The translations under genes and the position numbers were made by a program. From the NCBI GenBank assembly GCA_020746875.1, contig JAGTJL010000011.1, positions 186,001 through 250,000 on the forward strand: 64,000 nucleotides of DNA, given 5' to 3'. Of the stretch, positions 1-11,105 are shown one piece after another (position 1 is the stretch's first letter; every line of letters starts with the position of its first letter). The notes under the pieces are model-generated. The model was given only the letters and a program-made list of their open reading frames with translations, was not told the origin of the DNA and searched no databases. Origin of the DNA: Rhexocercosporidium sp. MPI-PUGE-AT-0058. Its lineage: Eukaryota; Ascomycota; Leotiomycetes; Helotiales.

Positions 1-2
1 CA

Positions 3-548
3 GCTCTCCAGTACATTCCTACTGCGGGTGATCTTGTAATAGCAACTATCCAGAAATCCTCCGTCGACGTCTACTTTGCCAGTCTAAGTGACTACACCCC
101 CAACGCCTCCCTCCCTCAACTCTCCTTCGAAGGTGCAACCAAGAAGACACGGCCACAGCTTACTTTTGGGTCATTGGTGTATGCGAGGGTTACGCTGGCG
201 AATAAACACATGGATCCGGAGCTGGAATGTGTCTCCTCTTCTACTGGCAAATCGGAAGGATTGGGACCATTGACCGGAGGGATGCTGTTTCCAATTTCTC
301 TAGGCATGGCAAGGAGATTGATGCTGTCGAAACCAGTCGAGCAAGGGAACTTGGTGGTATTGGAAGAGCTTGGGGGAGCAGGAGTTGCATTTGAGATTGC
401 AGTGGGAAGGAATGGGAAGCTCTGGGTGGACAGCAAGAACATCAAGACTACGTTGGCGATCGGCAAGGCAATACAGGAGTCTGATGAAAAAGGTTTGGAT
501 ATTGATGATCAGAGGAAGCTGGCTAAGAAGCTAGTGAGGGAGCTATGA
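3..548 (+). CDS. RRP40: Exosome complex subunit Rrp40, 3' end
   Basis: The reading frame is open from the window edge to a TGA at 546-548 and gives about 181 residues, so the 5' end lies outside the window. The product matches the C-terminal two thirds of Rrp40, a cap subunit of the nuclear and cytoplasmic RNA exosome that binds RNA entering the core. The first roughly 70 residues look like the S1 fold (GDLVIATI, VDVYFASL, LVYARVTLANK). The rest is the KH domain, with a GRNGKLWVDS stretch carrying the GxNG signature of this subunit. The C-terminus ends in a short helical tail (DQRKLAKKLVREL). No intron is needed in the visible part. Family assignment is secure; only the N-terminus is unseen. 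Confidence 0.9.
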   Translation, partial: ALQYIPTAGDLVIATIQKSSVDVYFASLSDYTPNASLPQLSFEGATKKTRPQLTFGSLVYARVTLANKHMDPELECVSSSTGKSEGLGPLTGGMLFPISLGMARRLMLSKPVEQGNLVVLEELGGAGVAFEIAVGRNGKLWVDSKNIKTTLAIGKAIQESDEKGLDIDDQRKLAKKLVREL

Positions 549-1442
549 ACTGCTCCGGGAGCGGAGCAGACTTGCGCTTCATTGGCGTTGGGCAAATACC
601 ATGGCTCGGAACTGGGAATGGACGGAAATGGTTCTATGGAATACAATTCTTCCTTGGATTGGCATCATCTGAATGGCCAATTCAGATCTTGCCATCTTTT
701 GCTCTTTGGGCACTTCTACCTTTTCAAGGCCCTTGTGGAGACACGGCGTTCTCAAATTGGCTTGTAGAACACGGCCTACATTTTGATGTCCTCCAGTGTT
801 CCTTTTTCGTGATCTGCCTAAGATTTGGTTTCAGGTGAAGTTCATGATCTGCCAACAGCGGGCGAAAGGATAAATCCATGCCCTCTGAGGAACCTAAAGT
901 CAGAAAATTCGAATTATAAGGCAAGGGTCTTTTTCATGTCAAAAGTCAAAACAGGACTTATAGTATTCCCTCAGGTGCTTGCTGTACTTCGTTCTGGCAG
1001 AGCAACTCCTGTCATCTAGAAAACCATTGAGTAAATAAAGCTTTCCCTAAGAGTGTTTTAAGATGGGGGTAACAAGTTGTACTCCCAATTATTTCTGCTT
1101 TGAAAACATCTGTGAATGTATCTCCTCCATTAGAGAATTCTGCTTATTCAAAGTAACAACAGTTGCAGAACTCAGCATTCTTTGTTTGGCCAATCAACGC
1201 ATGTCGTGTTCAGCCTCGGTTCTCATGTGAGCGATCTTGTGGCTTGAGAGAAACACGCAATTGCGAGTAACCGAAATCCAGGCACAACAGATCAACTCAA
1301 AAGTGTTTAAGCATTCATTCAACTTTCCAAAAATTGCTGAGCAAGTTCATATAAAGTAACTCCCACTTACCGTGACTTACGAAGTGTCTGAGAGCATCTA
1401 TCAAGCCCCAGCCAATCTTGAAGGTGTGATATTCGTACGCAA
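549..1442. other. Intergenic, no gene seen
   Basis: This stretch separates the exosome gene from the homeobox gene, both on the plus strand. It must hold the terminator of the first and the promoter of the second. The short open frames lack coding character. An AATAAA-like stretch (gtaaataaagc, near 1031) could be a polyadenylation signal. Confidence 0.5.
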
Positions 1443-4041
1443 ATGGCGGATTCTTCTCGCAAGCCAGCAGCTTTTGTGAGCTGCCGCTCCCAAAGCCTTG
1501 CGATGGATCAATTTAAACCACTTTTTCATAGGCCATGGGAGAGTGGAATAGAGCGTGAAGTCAACTTCGAACACTTGGAAAGCGATAACAATACGCATGC
1601 ACTCTCGGCTGCGCAGCAAGTCCAGTTCGGGCTTCAGCAGCCCAGCATAAACGTGGCTTCCAATATGACGAAGCCTCGTCTAGGGCAAGATGAAGTCGAG
1701 ATTCTGGAGCGAGCATACTTGACAAATCCCAAGCCATTAACGCAAACTAAGCGCCAGTTAGCCGACAGCATGGGTGTTGACCTGGCCCGAATTAATGTAA
1801 AGTACCTCGAGCACTTCCGTGATTTCCTTCTTCTGACAAAAGCTAGAACTGGTTCCAGAACAGGCGAGCAAAAGAAAGGCTTGAGAAGAAGCAAGTCGTA
1901 TATGAAGAGCAGCAATCACGAGGCCGTAGAGGGTTTGGCCTTGGAGCAGGACTTGGAGATATCATCGCCAGATCATTTTTACGGTAGCAACCAGAACCAT
2001 ACAGATAACGACGATTCCTCCATCACCATGAGGCAAGATAACACCGCACTGCCTCATGGATCAGTTTACAGCCCTCAATTCTGTGATCCCACGGCTTCGA
2101 CACTAGAATCACTATTTCGAACATTAGCGACGATTAAGACCGAGCAAATCAAGGCCTATCAAGGCAGCACAGACCAGGTTCAGTACACTCTAGATACCCA
2201 AGTAGCTGAGGCCAATGAGATGTTACACAATGAAGATGATTGTACTTCGGTATACATCACCCCGCAGAGAGCCACGTTCAAAAGCTAATACGCAGATGCA
2301 GGTAATACGAAATTCAAAGGGGTTGCTCAATCGTGTTGATGTACCTAGACAGCAGGTGAACGTTTTACCAGATGTTAAATCTCAAGCTGGCCCATCCTCT
2401 GTCATTGATGTCGTAAGTCGTGACAAACACATGTCACCCACGACCAACTGCACATTTGACGATACCCCAACTTCCGGCAGTTCTACACCCTCTTCGTCGG
2501 GATCTTGGGAACTCTTATCACGATGCGGATCTTTCAGACACGAAGACTTTGCCCTGGCGAAACTGCAGGTACTGGATCCAATGCGTCAAGCTCTAGTCGA
2601 GCGTATCATAGAGGAATTTTCGATTACGTATGACCAGAATTGGATGTGTCAGACCACTCAATGTGGTGGAGGCCATCCGCCTACCACAAAGCAGTTAGCG
2701 GATTGTGGTAGCACGGGAGATATCAGACTATCACCAAACTCTCAAAATTCCTGCTTTAAGCGTCAAAGAAACCAAGATGAAGATTCGGCTGATGAGGATG
2801 AAAATAGAAGGCAGCGGAAGCAGGGCCGTCGACCCGCCAACGAGCTGAGTGACTCACGTCGATTCTCTTGTCCATTCCGGAAACATAATCCGCAAAAGTA
2901 TAGCATCCACAGCCATAGAGTATGTGCACTGACTGGTTGGGACACCATCGCCCGTGTGAAGTATGCGCTCTGCCTTTTCGAAGGAAAACTCAACCACACA
3001 TCATATGCTAATAACTTGACTTTTATAGAGAGCATCTATACAGAAACCACAAGGCGGCACATTATTGCAAACGATGCTGGAATGTGTTCGATACCGATGA
3101 CCTGAAAGACCAACATACCACTGTTCCCGCTGACCTCATTTGTGAGGCAGTGCCTGGTGAGCCTCCCGAAGGCGTAACTCCGAAGCAAGTGTCAGAATTG
3201 AGATCCCGGGCAAAACCATACTCGAAACCGAGCGAATCAGAAAGATGGAATGAGATATTCAGACTGCTCTTTCCAGGAGTCAACATACCATCTCCATGTA
3301 AGCGATGTTAAATTTTTCACATGGAGAGAGGACTGACAGTGTACAGACTGGGAGCCAGTCCAAGATCATGTTATTGCTCCTTGTAGCTCCCCAAATCTGA
3401 TGCTCTACAATGATTACATATATCGCGAACTCCCTCGCCTTGTTAGATCAAGAGTGGAGGAAATTGTTTGCCGAGAAATGCAGCCAATTGAGGCAACTAT
3501 ATTTGCCAGTCTAGAGCATCTTGTTCGAGAATGCCAAACACAATTGTCGTCTACTTATCGAGAGAAACTACCAATCGGGCACGATATCTCATCAAATTCA
3601 GAACTTGCACCAAATTTAGATACAGACGAGCTGATAAATGCTGCCGAAGGACCAGGCATTGTGCAAGACTCTCCTGTTGACTGCTTCGCATCCGTACACC
3701 AGCCTCCATCGAGTTTGGAAGATGGTTATGTGGATGACTTCGCGGCATCCGAGTTACAGCTTTTTGCCAGTACATTTCCTTTCGACATCCAGTCAGACTC
3801 GGAAGATGTCAGTATCTCTCAGTGTCCTGGCAAGACGAATGCATATGTCTCACAGCAACGATCTGTAGGGGAGATCCAATTGCCGACGTTGCTGGACCAA
3901 AATTTAATGGTTTACATGGGGAATCAGAGCCGCGAGGCAATCTCGATTTGTGGCACGGCTGGATTTCTGACGGTTTCGAGTCACATGAATCAGGTCATCC
4001 TCGAGATAGCGCGCAGGAATAAATTGATATTTGGAGTTTGA
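1443..4041 (+). CDS. Homeobox and C2H2-type transcription regulator
   Basis: Six exons are inferred: 1443-1796, 1847-1897, 1950-2249, 2302-2960, 3029-3297 and 3347-4041, giving 775 residues. Residues about 77-133 form a homeodomain: LGQDEVEILERAYLTNP leads to ARIN at the end of exon 1, and NWFQNRRAKERLEKK appears only after a 50-nt intron is removed, which fixes that intron. Residues about 420-485 match the fungal zinc-finger-like region that reads FSCPF, then WDTIARVKEHLYRNH, then CKRCWNVF, again assembled across an intron with a GCTAATAAC branch site. It is followed by PPEGVTPKQ and WNEIFRLLFPG, typical of the same fungal family. It is therefore probably a nuclear DNA-binding regulator; its targets are unknown. 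The 1898-1949 intron and the exact acceptor near 2295/2301 are less certain. Confidence 0.82.
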
Positions 4042-7000
4042 GGCGAAAAGTGGAATTTGAGTAATTTTAGAATCCTCAGGTTCTATCGCTTTTTTCATAT
4101 TTTCTTCTATAAATAGTTTTTTTCTTCTTCTTTTGAGGAATTGATTACACCACTAGCAGATTCTTCAGCTGACGAGCTGGCAAACCCACATACATTTTCC
4201 TTGGTACTGTAAAATTAGGATTCATAGCTCATTCAGCCTCCAAAGTATAGCACAATCTTCTTTAAAGGCTAGCTTTATTTGGCGGCTGAGCTTCATGACA
4301 CAGCTTGGAGATCCTCGCTGCAGTGTCAATGTAAACAAACAGAATCTACTAAGCGAGCATTCACAACTGTACTCCACAACCTGGAAGAAAATAAAATTTT
4401 CCTGTTGCTCCCGTTCCAAGGTAACCTTTTTGTTAGCAATTCGACAATAGCAGTTCCTTTACCAGACCGCCAACGAATTTCGGAACAGTGACGCAGATCC
4501 TCCGGCTACCTGCAGGTGTGGACAAACAGAGCATGACAAGCCGTCTTATGCAAAGGATCATGTTCACGTAACGGTTCACACAAATGCCATGAAATATATG
4601 GTCGCAAATATTTCAAGTAAATACGAGTTCTTTAATATAATTACCAGTCTGCGTTGATCGACAGTACCAGTGTTCAATCGGATTGGTACCGAAAACGCAA
4701 TTCGCTATTGCGTTTGTAAACATCACGTTTGCAGTCCTCCAACGGCAGACCGCCTCAGTGACTTACCCCGCCCATCCATCGGTGAAGGCTAGCAGTTTGA
4801 AATTCCCGGCAGAGATTCAAAATCGGTGGTCTTCCTCCTACCTTCTTTCAATTTCTTTTCCCTCGCCCATTAACTTCTCTCATTTTTTCTCCATTCCACT
4901 CGTATCATGGAGCTTTGTGTCTGCTGAGAAAATCAGTTTCATAAACTACTCCGGTTTCTCTTCTTCAAATTCTCCTCATACGCAGAAGAGATCTCGTCCT
5001 TGTATTGATCTGCTCGAACGAATACCAGCCAACTCCTGCCTGAGGATGAGCGGTGTGTGTAGTGTTGGGTTTCCGTCTCGCCCTCCTGGCTTCAAAGAAT
5101 TCATCATTCATTCTGTTATTCAAGCAAATTATCCTCTCTGGACGAAATTCCTGATGTTCACCGAGAACGCTTTGTAGGAGACTCATCGGTCTACATGCTC
5201 AAGCCTGCAGACAGAAGCTCAACTGCCAGGTCACACTATTCTACCAAACTATGCTTCTTCTCTCGCAAGATAAGTCCATTCCAAGCACGTTTCTCCTCCA
5301 ATCCCACTCATTCAGCTTTCCGTGATGAGCAAAACTCAAACTTCTATTGCAGTGCTTCAGCACGATGAAACCCAAATATCTATTTTTCTGACCACAGGCA
5401 AACCTTTTCCATACTCCCCACCCTTACATCGATTCGCACTTGAGCATTACTGACATTCATCCTGGCAGGTTTCGAATCGATATAATGCGGCTTCAACAAT
5501 CTCAAAATTGAAGTGAATTGAATGTCATACTAAGCGTTTCACATTCCCGACATTTCGAAATTGAGATCACTGACCTCGTAATAGTCTTACCAGGCTCTCA
5601 GCACCCGTCTTCTCTCAATACCATATTCTCTACAAGTTCTCCTACATCATGGCTCTATCTCTCCGCAACGAAACGATTTTTAAGTGTTCGCCAACTTGCA
5701 GATCTCAGCAACATCCACTACATTGACCTCAATGACAATACCAATGCTTTCGGAATTTCAGATGTCGCCGTTTGCTTCAACACATTCTCGACGATCCAAA
5801 AGGCGACCGCGGAGAACACATTCTCAAACACCCTCCAACAACTCCATATCCATGGGACGACCTTGAACACACTTTACTGTCTCGATACATGTTCAGTGCT
5901 TTATCGATTTTCCATTCGTTATCCCTCCTTTCCCTCCCAACATTGTCCATGGTGATGATTTTGGTTCAATTGAACTGAAGCTTGCTTCAAGTTCTGAAAT
6001 GGTAGCGACATTTATTTATTCATTTCCTGGTGGACCATCGAACCTCATCTCTCATCCCCAGCATTCTCAATTCAATATGAGCTAGCTAAACATCATGGTA
6101 GAGACACCTCTCGTTTCAACCAAATTGATCGATATTACAATTTCAACACCCAACCACTTTCAACTTCTATTCTATCATCTCAAATATTACTAGTGACAAA
6201 AGTAAGCTCCTCTTCTCTGTTCAACATCTTCCACAAAAATGGTCTACGATGAGCCCAAATGTTTTTCTTAACGCTGCATGCCCGGCCGTGGAAGTAAACA
6301 GTAGTATTTTCTGGAAGGCTGCCAACATCGTGTCCCCTTCCCCTCTCACCCAACTCCCAAGAACACCATTTACTAACGCTGGTGCATTCCAGAGATATCA
6401 ATCGGAAGCCGCCGTATCATCGTCTCAACGTCCACTCTCAAGCCCATCAAACCGTTTTCAGCACAAACAACGAGGAATCTCGCTGAACTAACCCTTACAC
6501 GGACACGGAGCTCAGAGAGAGAACATAAGTTTACATTTTTGTACATCTTCACTTTTCAATAGTACTTCAACTTTCTTTACAAGTTCCGCAATCCAAGATT
6601 CATACATGATGATCAACACTAGAGGTTTTGAAGCAGCACTTGGCTGTTGACAAGCTGTGCTTACTGCATGAAGATAAACCATTAATTACCCGATTTGAAA
6701 CTCGTTTTTTTCTTCTCCCTCACCTCTTTGTGCTGTTGACGCATGTTACTGGGGAACTTGCTGACATCCACTACACTCAATTATATCGCCGATACTCTAG
6801 ATGCTGTCGAGACCGGAGTATATCCCAGGTCTCCGATTTCGCATGAGCTATGGCCCGCGTGCTTGGATTTTCTCAGAGGTGAGCTGGACCGCCGTACATT
6901 GCCAAGTTCTTTTCGTTCAAGTTTTCGAGGCTCATATAATGCCATTCCACCCGAATCTTCCTTTTCCTATGCTCTGCGCACAGGGGAAGACACTCACCCG

Positions 7001-8528
7001 CTCATTTGACGCAAATCTCCCTCCTTCCTCGTTCTTTCCAGTCCCTCCTCCAAAAAGGTACTGATGGACGAAATTCCCAAGCTGGTCACTAACACGGAAC
7101 CCCATAGATCCCAAATCTCGGTAGAGCATCAAGCCAAGTGCGAACTTCTCATCGTAGGTCGACATCGACGAGGACGGAGGATATTCTCAGAGAGAGATCA
7201 CGTGAACACTGCATTAGCGCCGCGACTGGCTGGCACTTCGCTTCCCCTCTTTCGAGACGGTGAGGCACTCAACCTCAATTCAACTTTCCCATTGTCACAA
7301 CTCAGACCCAGACTCGGCTTCGAGAGCTCATCTTTCCTACGTCCTCTGGGAACCGGCAATGGTAACATGAGGCGACCGTCTGTCTCCCTCTCCTACGTGG
7401 CCTTCACCAAGAGCAGACACCTCGCCATGTCGAGACAGTCTGTCGGTCTGTCTACCTACCTACCTGACCTTCATGACCAAGGTAGCTAGGGAGTCGGAAA
7501 CCTCTCTAGGTACACAGGTAGGTACAACCAGGATGGCATCTCCTTCCATCCACGCGCATCACATCACTCATACGAGTCAAAGCCAAACATTTCCATGTAC
7601 GATCCCCCTGTTGTAAGCCCCCCCCCCCATCTCCTCCTCCCTCTCGATCATCCACACTTCACAATTCCTGCCGCGGCAGCAGCCAACATGATGACGAAAA
7701 AAACGCAAATCTACCGACCCTTCTGTGTAAAGCAGCGGGTATGCGGAGAGATATAAATTTGACGATTCTGAATGGCTTTTCCTTGTTGATACTTAACTTT
7801 TATTATATGTTGTTTGTTTGGTTTGAGACATGTTGAGGGAATTTGTGTGCTGACATTAGGCAAGTCAAGTAGGTAGATTCACTAGCCTAGGTCTGAGGGG
7901 ATCAAGGGGTTGAGGTACGAGATGGGCGAGACAGGGGAATTAGAATAAAGAGGGTGCTTGTGTTGACCTCCCTGGTTGAAGGATGGGTTTCCGAGGAGAG
8001 TTGTCGTGGCATGCTATATGGTAAGATAGATTATGTATGGATACGTCAGCAGAGAAGAATAGGTGTTGTTTTATGCACCAACGCTTTGCCAGAATAACCA
8101 CATGTCCAATGAGTTGTAGAAAGTTATTGGCAATTTAATATTGATGATATGCTGCATGGAATTGGAAGGGGGAGAGAGAGGGGGATGGGTGATGGCTAGG
8201 AGAACATGCATGATACCTTCGTCAGACATGGAAATGCCCATCATCTGCGGAATGTACGTAGCAATCCACCAGGACGAACAAAATGGCCGGCATACCCAGA
8301 CTAAGCCCGTATTCATAGCCAGCGAGGCCAGTACCGATGTAAGACACAACTCCATGTCCTCCCAAACCTATCAACCCACTTCACAGCACCAGCATTAAGA
8401 ACGTAGATCTCATCAACGCAGTGCATTCACATATGATACAATCTCCGTCATTCCCTCACTCCCTTCTATGCCTGCTCAATGTCTATCGTCCATCCTTCCA
8501 TCCCCATCCATCCGTCTTCAACCATCAT
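4042..8528. other. 4.5-kb region without a recognised gene
   Basis: This is the largest gap in the window. Several open frames of 60-165 codons exist on the plus strand, but their products are rich in Ser, Pro, His and Phe with no domain or splice-supported extension, as expected from translating pyrimidine-rich DNA. Much of the plus strand between about 4800 and 7660 is rich in C and T, ending in an 11-C run at 7618-7628. A phrase like acatccactaca recurs near 5713 and 6766, hinting at weak old duplication. The region could contain non-coding transcripts or a very long leader; nothing proves it. Confidence 0.45.
7452..7524. repeat. CTAC/GTAG short repeats in inverted orientation
   Basis: CTACCTACCTACCT at about 7452-7465 is followed by AGGTACACAGGTAGGTAC at about 7507-7524. 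The two arms are complementary tetranucleotide repeats of the TACCTA/TAGGTA kind, common in fungal intergenic DNA. A weak hairpin is possible. Confidence 0.5.
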
Positions 8529-8984
8529 CTAGTGCTTCGCATCAACCTTTCCGGCGTTTGGGTTGCGAGGATCGTTCTTGAACTCGGCGCCTACAACATC
8601 GTATCAGCAAACTACTTCTCAAATCCACAACCTGTACTGTGGTGGGCTCGAGAAAACGTACTGCCCATCATAGCGTTCTGAGCGGCGTTGACTCCGTATA
8701 GGATGACAAGACCTGCAGCATACCGCATTAGTATTCCATCACCACAATATCCTATCTCTCATCTTGCACGCATCATCAAACACTCCAGATCTCATCCAGC
8801 ATTGCAATTGATATCATCCCAGGCTCATAGAAAGGAGGAGATCGTACCAGCAGCGAAGAAAGGAGCCATTGGGCGTGCTGTTAAATTCTTCCATTAGCAG
8901 TCGCTCCATCATCTGCGGAAAGCCAGGGATGCCATTGAACGTACCGACAGGCGCAGGGAACTTCTTTCCGAGGAGACCAGGCAT
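8529..8984 (-). CDS. ATP18: ATP synthase subunit J (Atp18)
   Basis: Four very short exons on the minus strand (8984-8945, 8877-8848, 8712-8662, 8590-8529) join to a 60-residue protein. No single open frame reveals it. It starts MPGLLGKKFPAPVARPMA, continues PFFAAGLVILYGVNAAQN, and ends EFKNDPRNPNAGKVDAKH, which matches fungal subunit J (Atp18, also called i/j). This is a small subunit of the F0 membrane sector of mitochondrial ATP synthase with one membrane helix (PFFAAGLVILYGV). All three introns have GT-AG ends, and every junction restores frame. The gene is divergent from the NIPSNAP gene, another mitochondrial protein. I am confident because the match spans the full family length. Confidence 0.92.
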
Positions 8985-9894
8985 TTTGGGTGTTTTTGAA
9001 AGCTGTAGTGGGGGATGGTAGTGGTGGGTTGAGGTGGTGGTGATCGTGCAGGCGATTTTGGTGATGAATGTTGCAGCCGAGCTTGCGCGCTGCAGAGCCG
9101 CATTGAGGAGCTAGACTGGATTTGTGATGGTTCTGAGATCATGTGACCATGAGCTCCAAGATGGAAAGAGTTTAGCTTCAATGCGGGAGCCATTCCTATT
9201 TGAAATCTAGCTTGACCTGAATCAACAAAAGCTACCCCCTGCAGCTTTCAACCCAGTCATCCAGTCATCCAGTCATCCAGTCATCCAGTCATCCAGTCAT
9301 CCACATCGACACCCACACCCACTCACACCAATTGGATTGAATTGAGTTGTTCCGCAGAATCCCCCCAAACGCTGCATCCTCAGCAAAGTGCGGGGTGAAC
9401 AAAGAGAACTACATCAGTCGTCCAATAGATTGACAGCATTTGATTGACTGCTCCCTTGGCCCCCTCTCGTGCTTCTTCTCTTCTCACCTCACCAGTTTCC
9501 CCTCCTCTTCCTTCTCCTCTCTGTTCTGCTTTGCTTTCGATCGATCGATATACTCGACCTTACGATTGCGACCACTGGAATTCGGTTCGATACGATATAT
9601 TGTGCACGGCTGCTTTGAGACATCAATATCCACATCCCCAGACCCCCCCGGCTCGCTACGTCAGGCAGACCATTCAAGGTTTCATCGCATCGCATCATAC
9701 CGTAAACAGGTGCACACGCATACAGCACAGTACGCACAAGCACAGCCAGCCGATACAGCTATTCCCGTGCATCGCCCAAAGCAAGGTCGAACATACAACA
9801 AAGCTCACTTCAACTCCACCTCAACCCGAGCTGACTCGAGCTGAATACAACACCATACTATCTATACCCGGCAAACTCGACAAACACAACCAAA
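8985..9894. promoter_or_regulatory. Divergent promoter between ATP18 and NIPSNAP
   Basis: The 910 bp between the two start codons must carry the promoters of both genes. It contains a tandem repeat at 9253-9300 and a C/T-rich stretch near 9460-9540 on the plus strand, typical of fungal leader sequences. No TATA box stands out. Confidence 0.5.
9253..9300. repeat. Six perfect copies of an 8-bp unit (CCAGTCAT)
   Basis: The unit CCAGTCAT is repeated six times without mismatch and is followed by a partial copy (CCA). It lies about 270 bp upstream of the ATP18 start and about 590 bp upstream of the NIPSNAP start. It may be a length-variable minisatellite. Confidence 0.95.
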
Positions 9895-11105
9895 ATGTTC
9901 GCCCGCCGCCTAGTCAAGAGTTCCAACATCACTGCACCAAGCAGCTTCCTCCGTACATTCACTTCCACCACTCCCCTCTCCCGATCGCCCGCCCTCTCAG
10001 ACATCAATTCCGAGGGCGCCGCCTCCTTCGACGCAAAGCAGAAGCAGTTCCGAGAGAAGGTGGCCGAGTTGAGCAAGAAGAAGGAGCCAAGTCAGTTTTC
10101 TGAAGTTTACCCCCTTGACCCGTCGCGTTACCGCATTGCTGTCCCCGACGCATTCCCTACCGATGCTCCGCGAGTGAGCAATGCGGAGCCTGTATACTCT
10201 CCTTTCAAGATTAATTTCAAAGATAATACTTCGTCATCCAGAGAGAACTCACGCTCACATTCAGGTGTTGCTTCTACAGGTAGTGCGCAAGATGAACAAG
10301 AGACCACTAAGAAGGGCAAGCTGAGTAGCTTGATCTACGGCACCAAGGAGGGGAGGGAGATGGATCGCGAGATTGAGCATTCGTTCAGTCAGGTTCTGGC
10401 AAGAGGGAAGTATGTCCATTCGATTGTCTTTCATCAGGTCAAGCCGGACAAGGTAGATGAGTATGTGGAGTTGGTGGGGAATTGGTATCCCAAGATGGCG
10501 GGGATGGAAGAGAACAAGGTGCATTTGGTTGGAAGCTGGAGAACTGAGGTGGGGGATTGTGATACCTTTGGTAGATCTCCATTCTCAATTGCACTTATCA
10601 CAGCTCATTGACTGTCCTAGTCCATATCTGGGAATATCAACGATACCACGGATACCACGACTCCCTCCACTCCATCGCCAATCACCCCGACTTCCCCAAC
10701 TTCGACAAGAAACTCAAATCGCTCATCACATCCAAGAAGACCTCTCTGATGCAAGAATTTTCCTTTTGGCCTACAACCGCTCCCCGAGCTCTAGGCGGCG
10801 TCTTTGAATTACGATCCTATACACTACACCCAGGTAATCTTCTCGAGTGGGAGACACACTGGCGACGAGGATTGAAGGCACGCCGTGAAGTGATGGAGGG
10901 CGTTGGAGCTTGGTTCGTGCAGATTGGGGAGCTGAATACGGTGCATCACCTTTGGCAGTTCGCGGATCTGGAGGAGAGGAAGGTGCGGAGAGAGCAGAGC
11001 TGGAATGTTGAGGGGTGGGGGGATACCGTTCATAAGACTGTGCCGTTGATTCAGAGCATGAAGAGCAGGATTTTGATTCCGATGCCATGGAGTCCTGTTG
11101 CTTGA
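9895..11105 (+). CDS. NIPSNAP family mitochondrial protein
   Basis: Exons 9895-10570 and 10621-11105 give 386 residues. The 50-nt intron is fixed because CDTF on one side joins VHIWEYQRYHGYH on the other, a conserved NIPSNAP passage. The N-terminus (MFARRLVKSSNITAPSS, rich in Arg and Ser) looks like a mitochondrial targeting sequence. Two NIPSNAP-type ferredoxin-like units follow: the first around HSIVFHQVKPDKVDEY, the second around FELRSYTLHPGNLLEWETHW. The family is linked to mitochondrial membranes and mitophagy signalling in animals; the fungal role is unclear. A further 189-nt segment, 10091-10279, starts GTCAGT, ends TTCTACAG, is a multiple of three and has no stop. It encodes a poorly conserved Ser-rich linker and may be an optional intron, which would leave 323 residues. 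Confidence 0.88.

Noticed and set aside
4683..5177. A 164-codon plus-strand frame
   Set aside because: Composition follows the C/T-rich DNA, with no domain, conserved motif or splice-supported extension.
5450..5500. A tRNA-like GGTTTCGAATCGA stretch
   Set aside because: No matching acceptor stem, D-arm or anticodon arm could be built around it.
7064..7489. A 141-codon plus-strand frame
   Set aside because: No recognisable domain; it ends in translated CTAC repeat and lies in the gene-poor region.
8220..8436. Two overlapping minus-strand frames after ATP18, one hydrophobic (YIGTGLAGYEYGLSLG)
   Set aside because: Short, no start or introns that fit, and in the likely 3' untranslated region of ATP18.
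9444..10103. A 219-codon plus-strand frame overlapping the NIPSNAP start
   Set aside because: It is out of frame with a well-supported gene and is rich in Pro, His, Arg and Ser with no domain.
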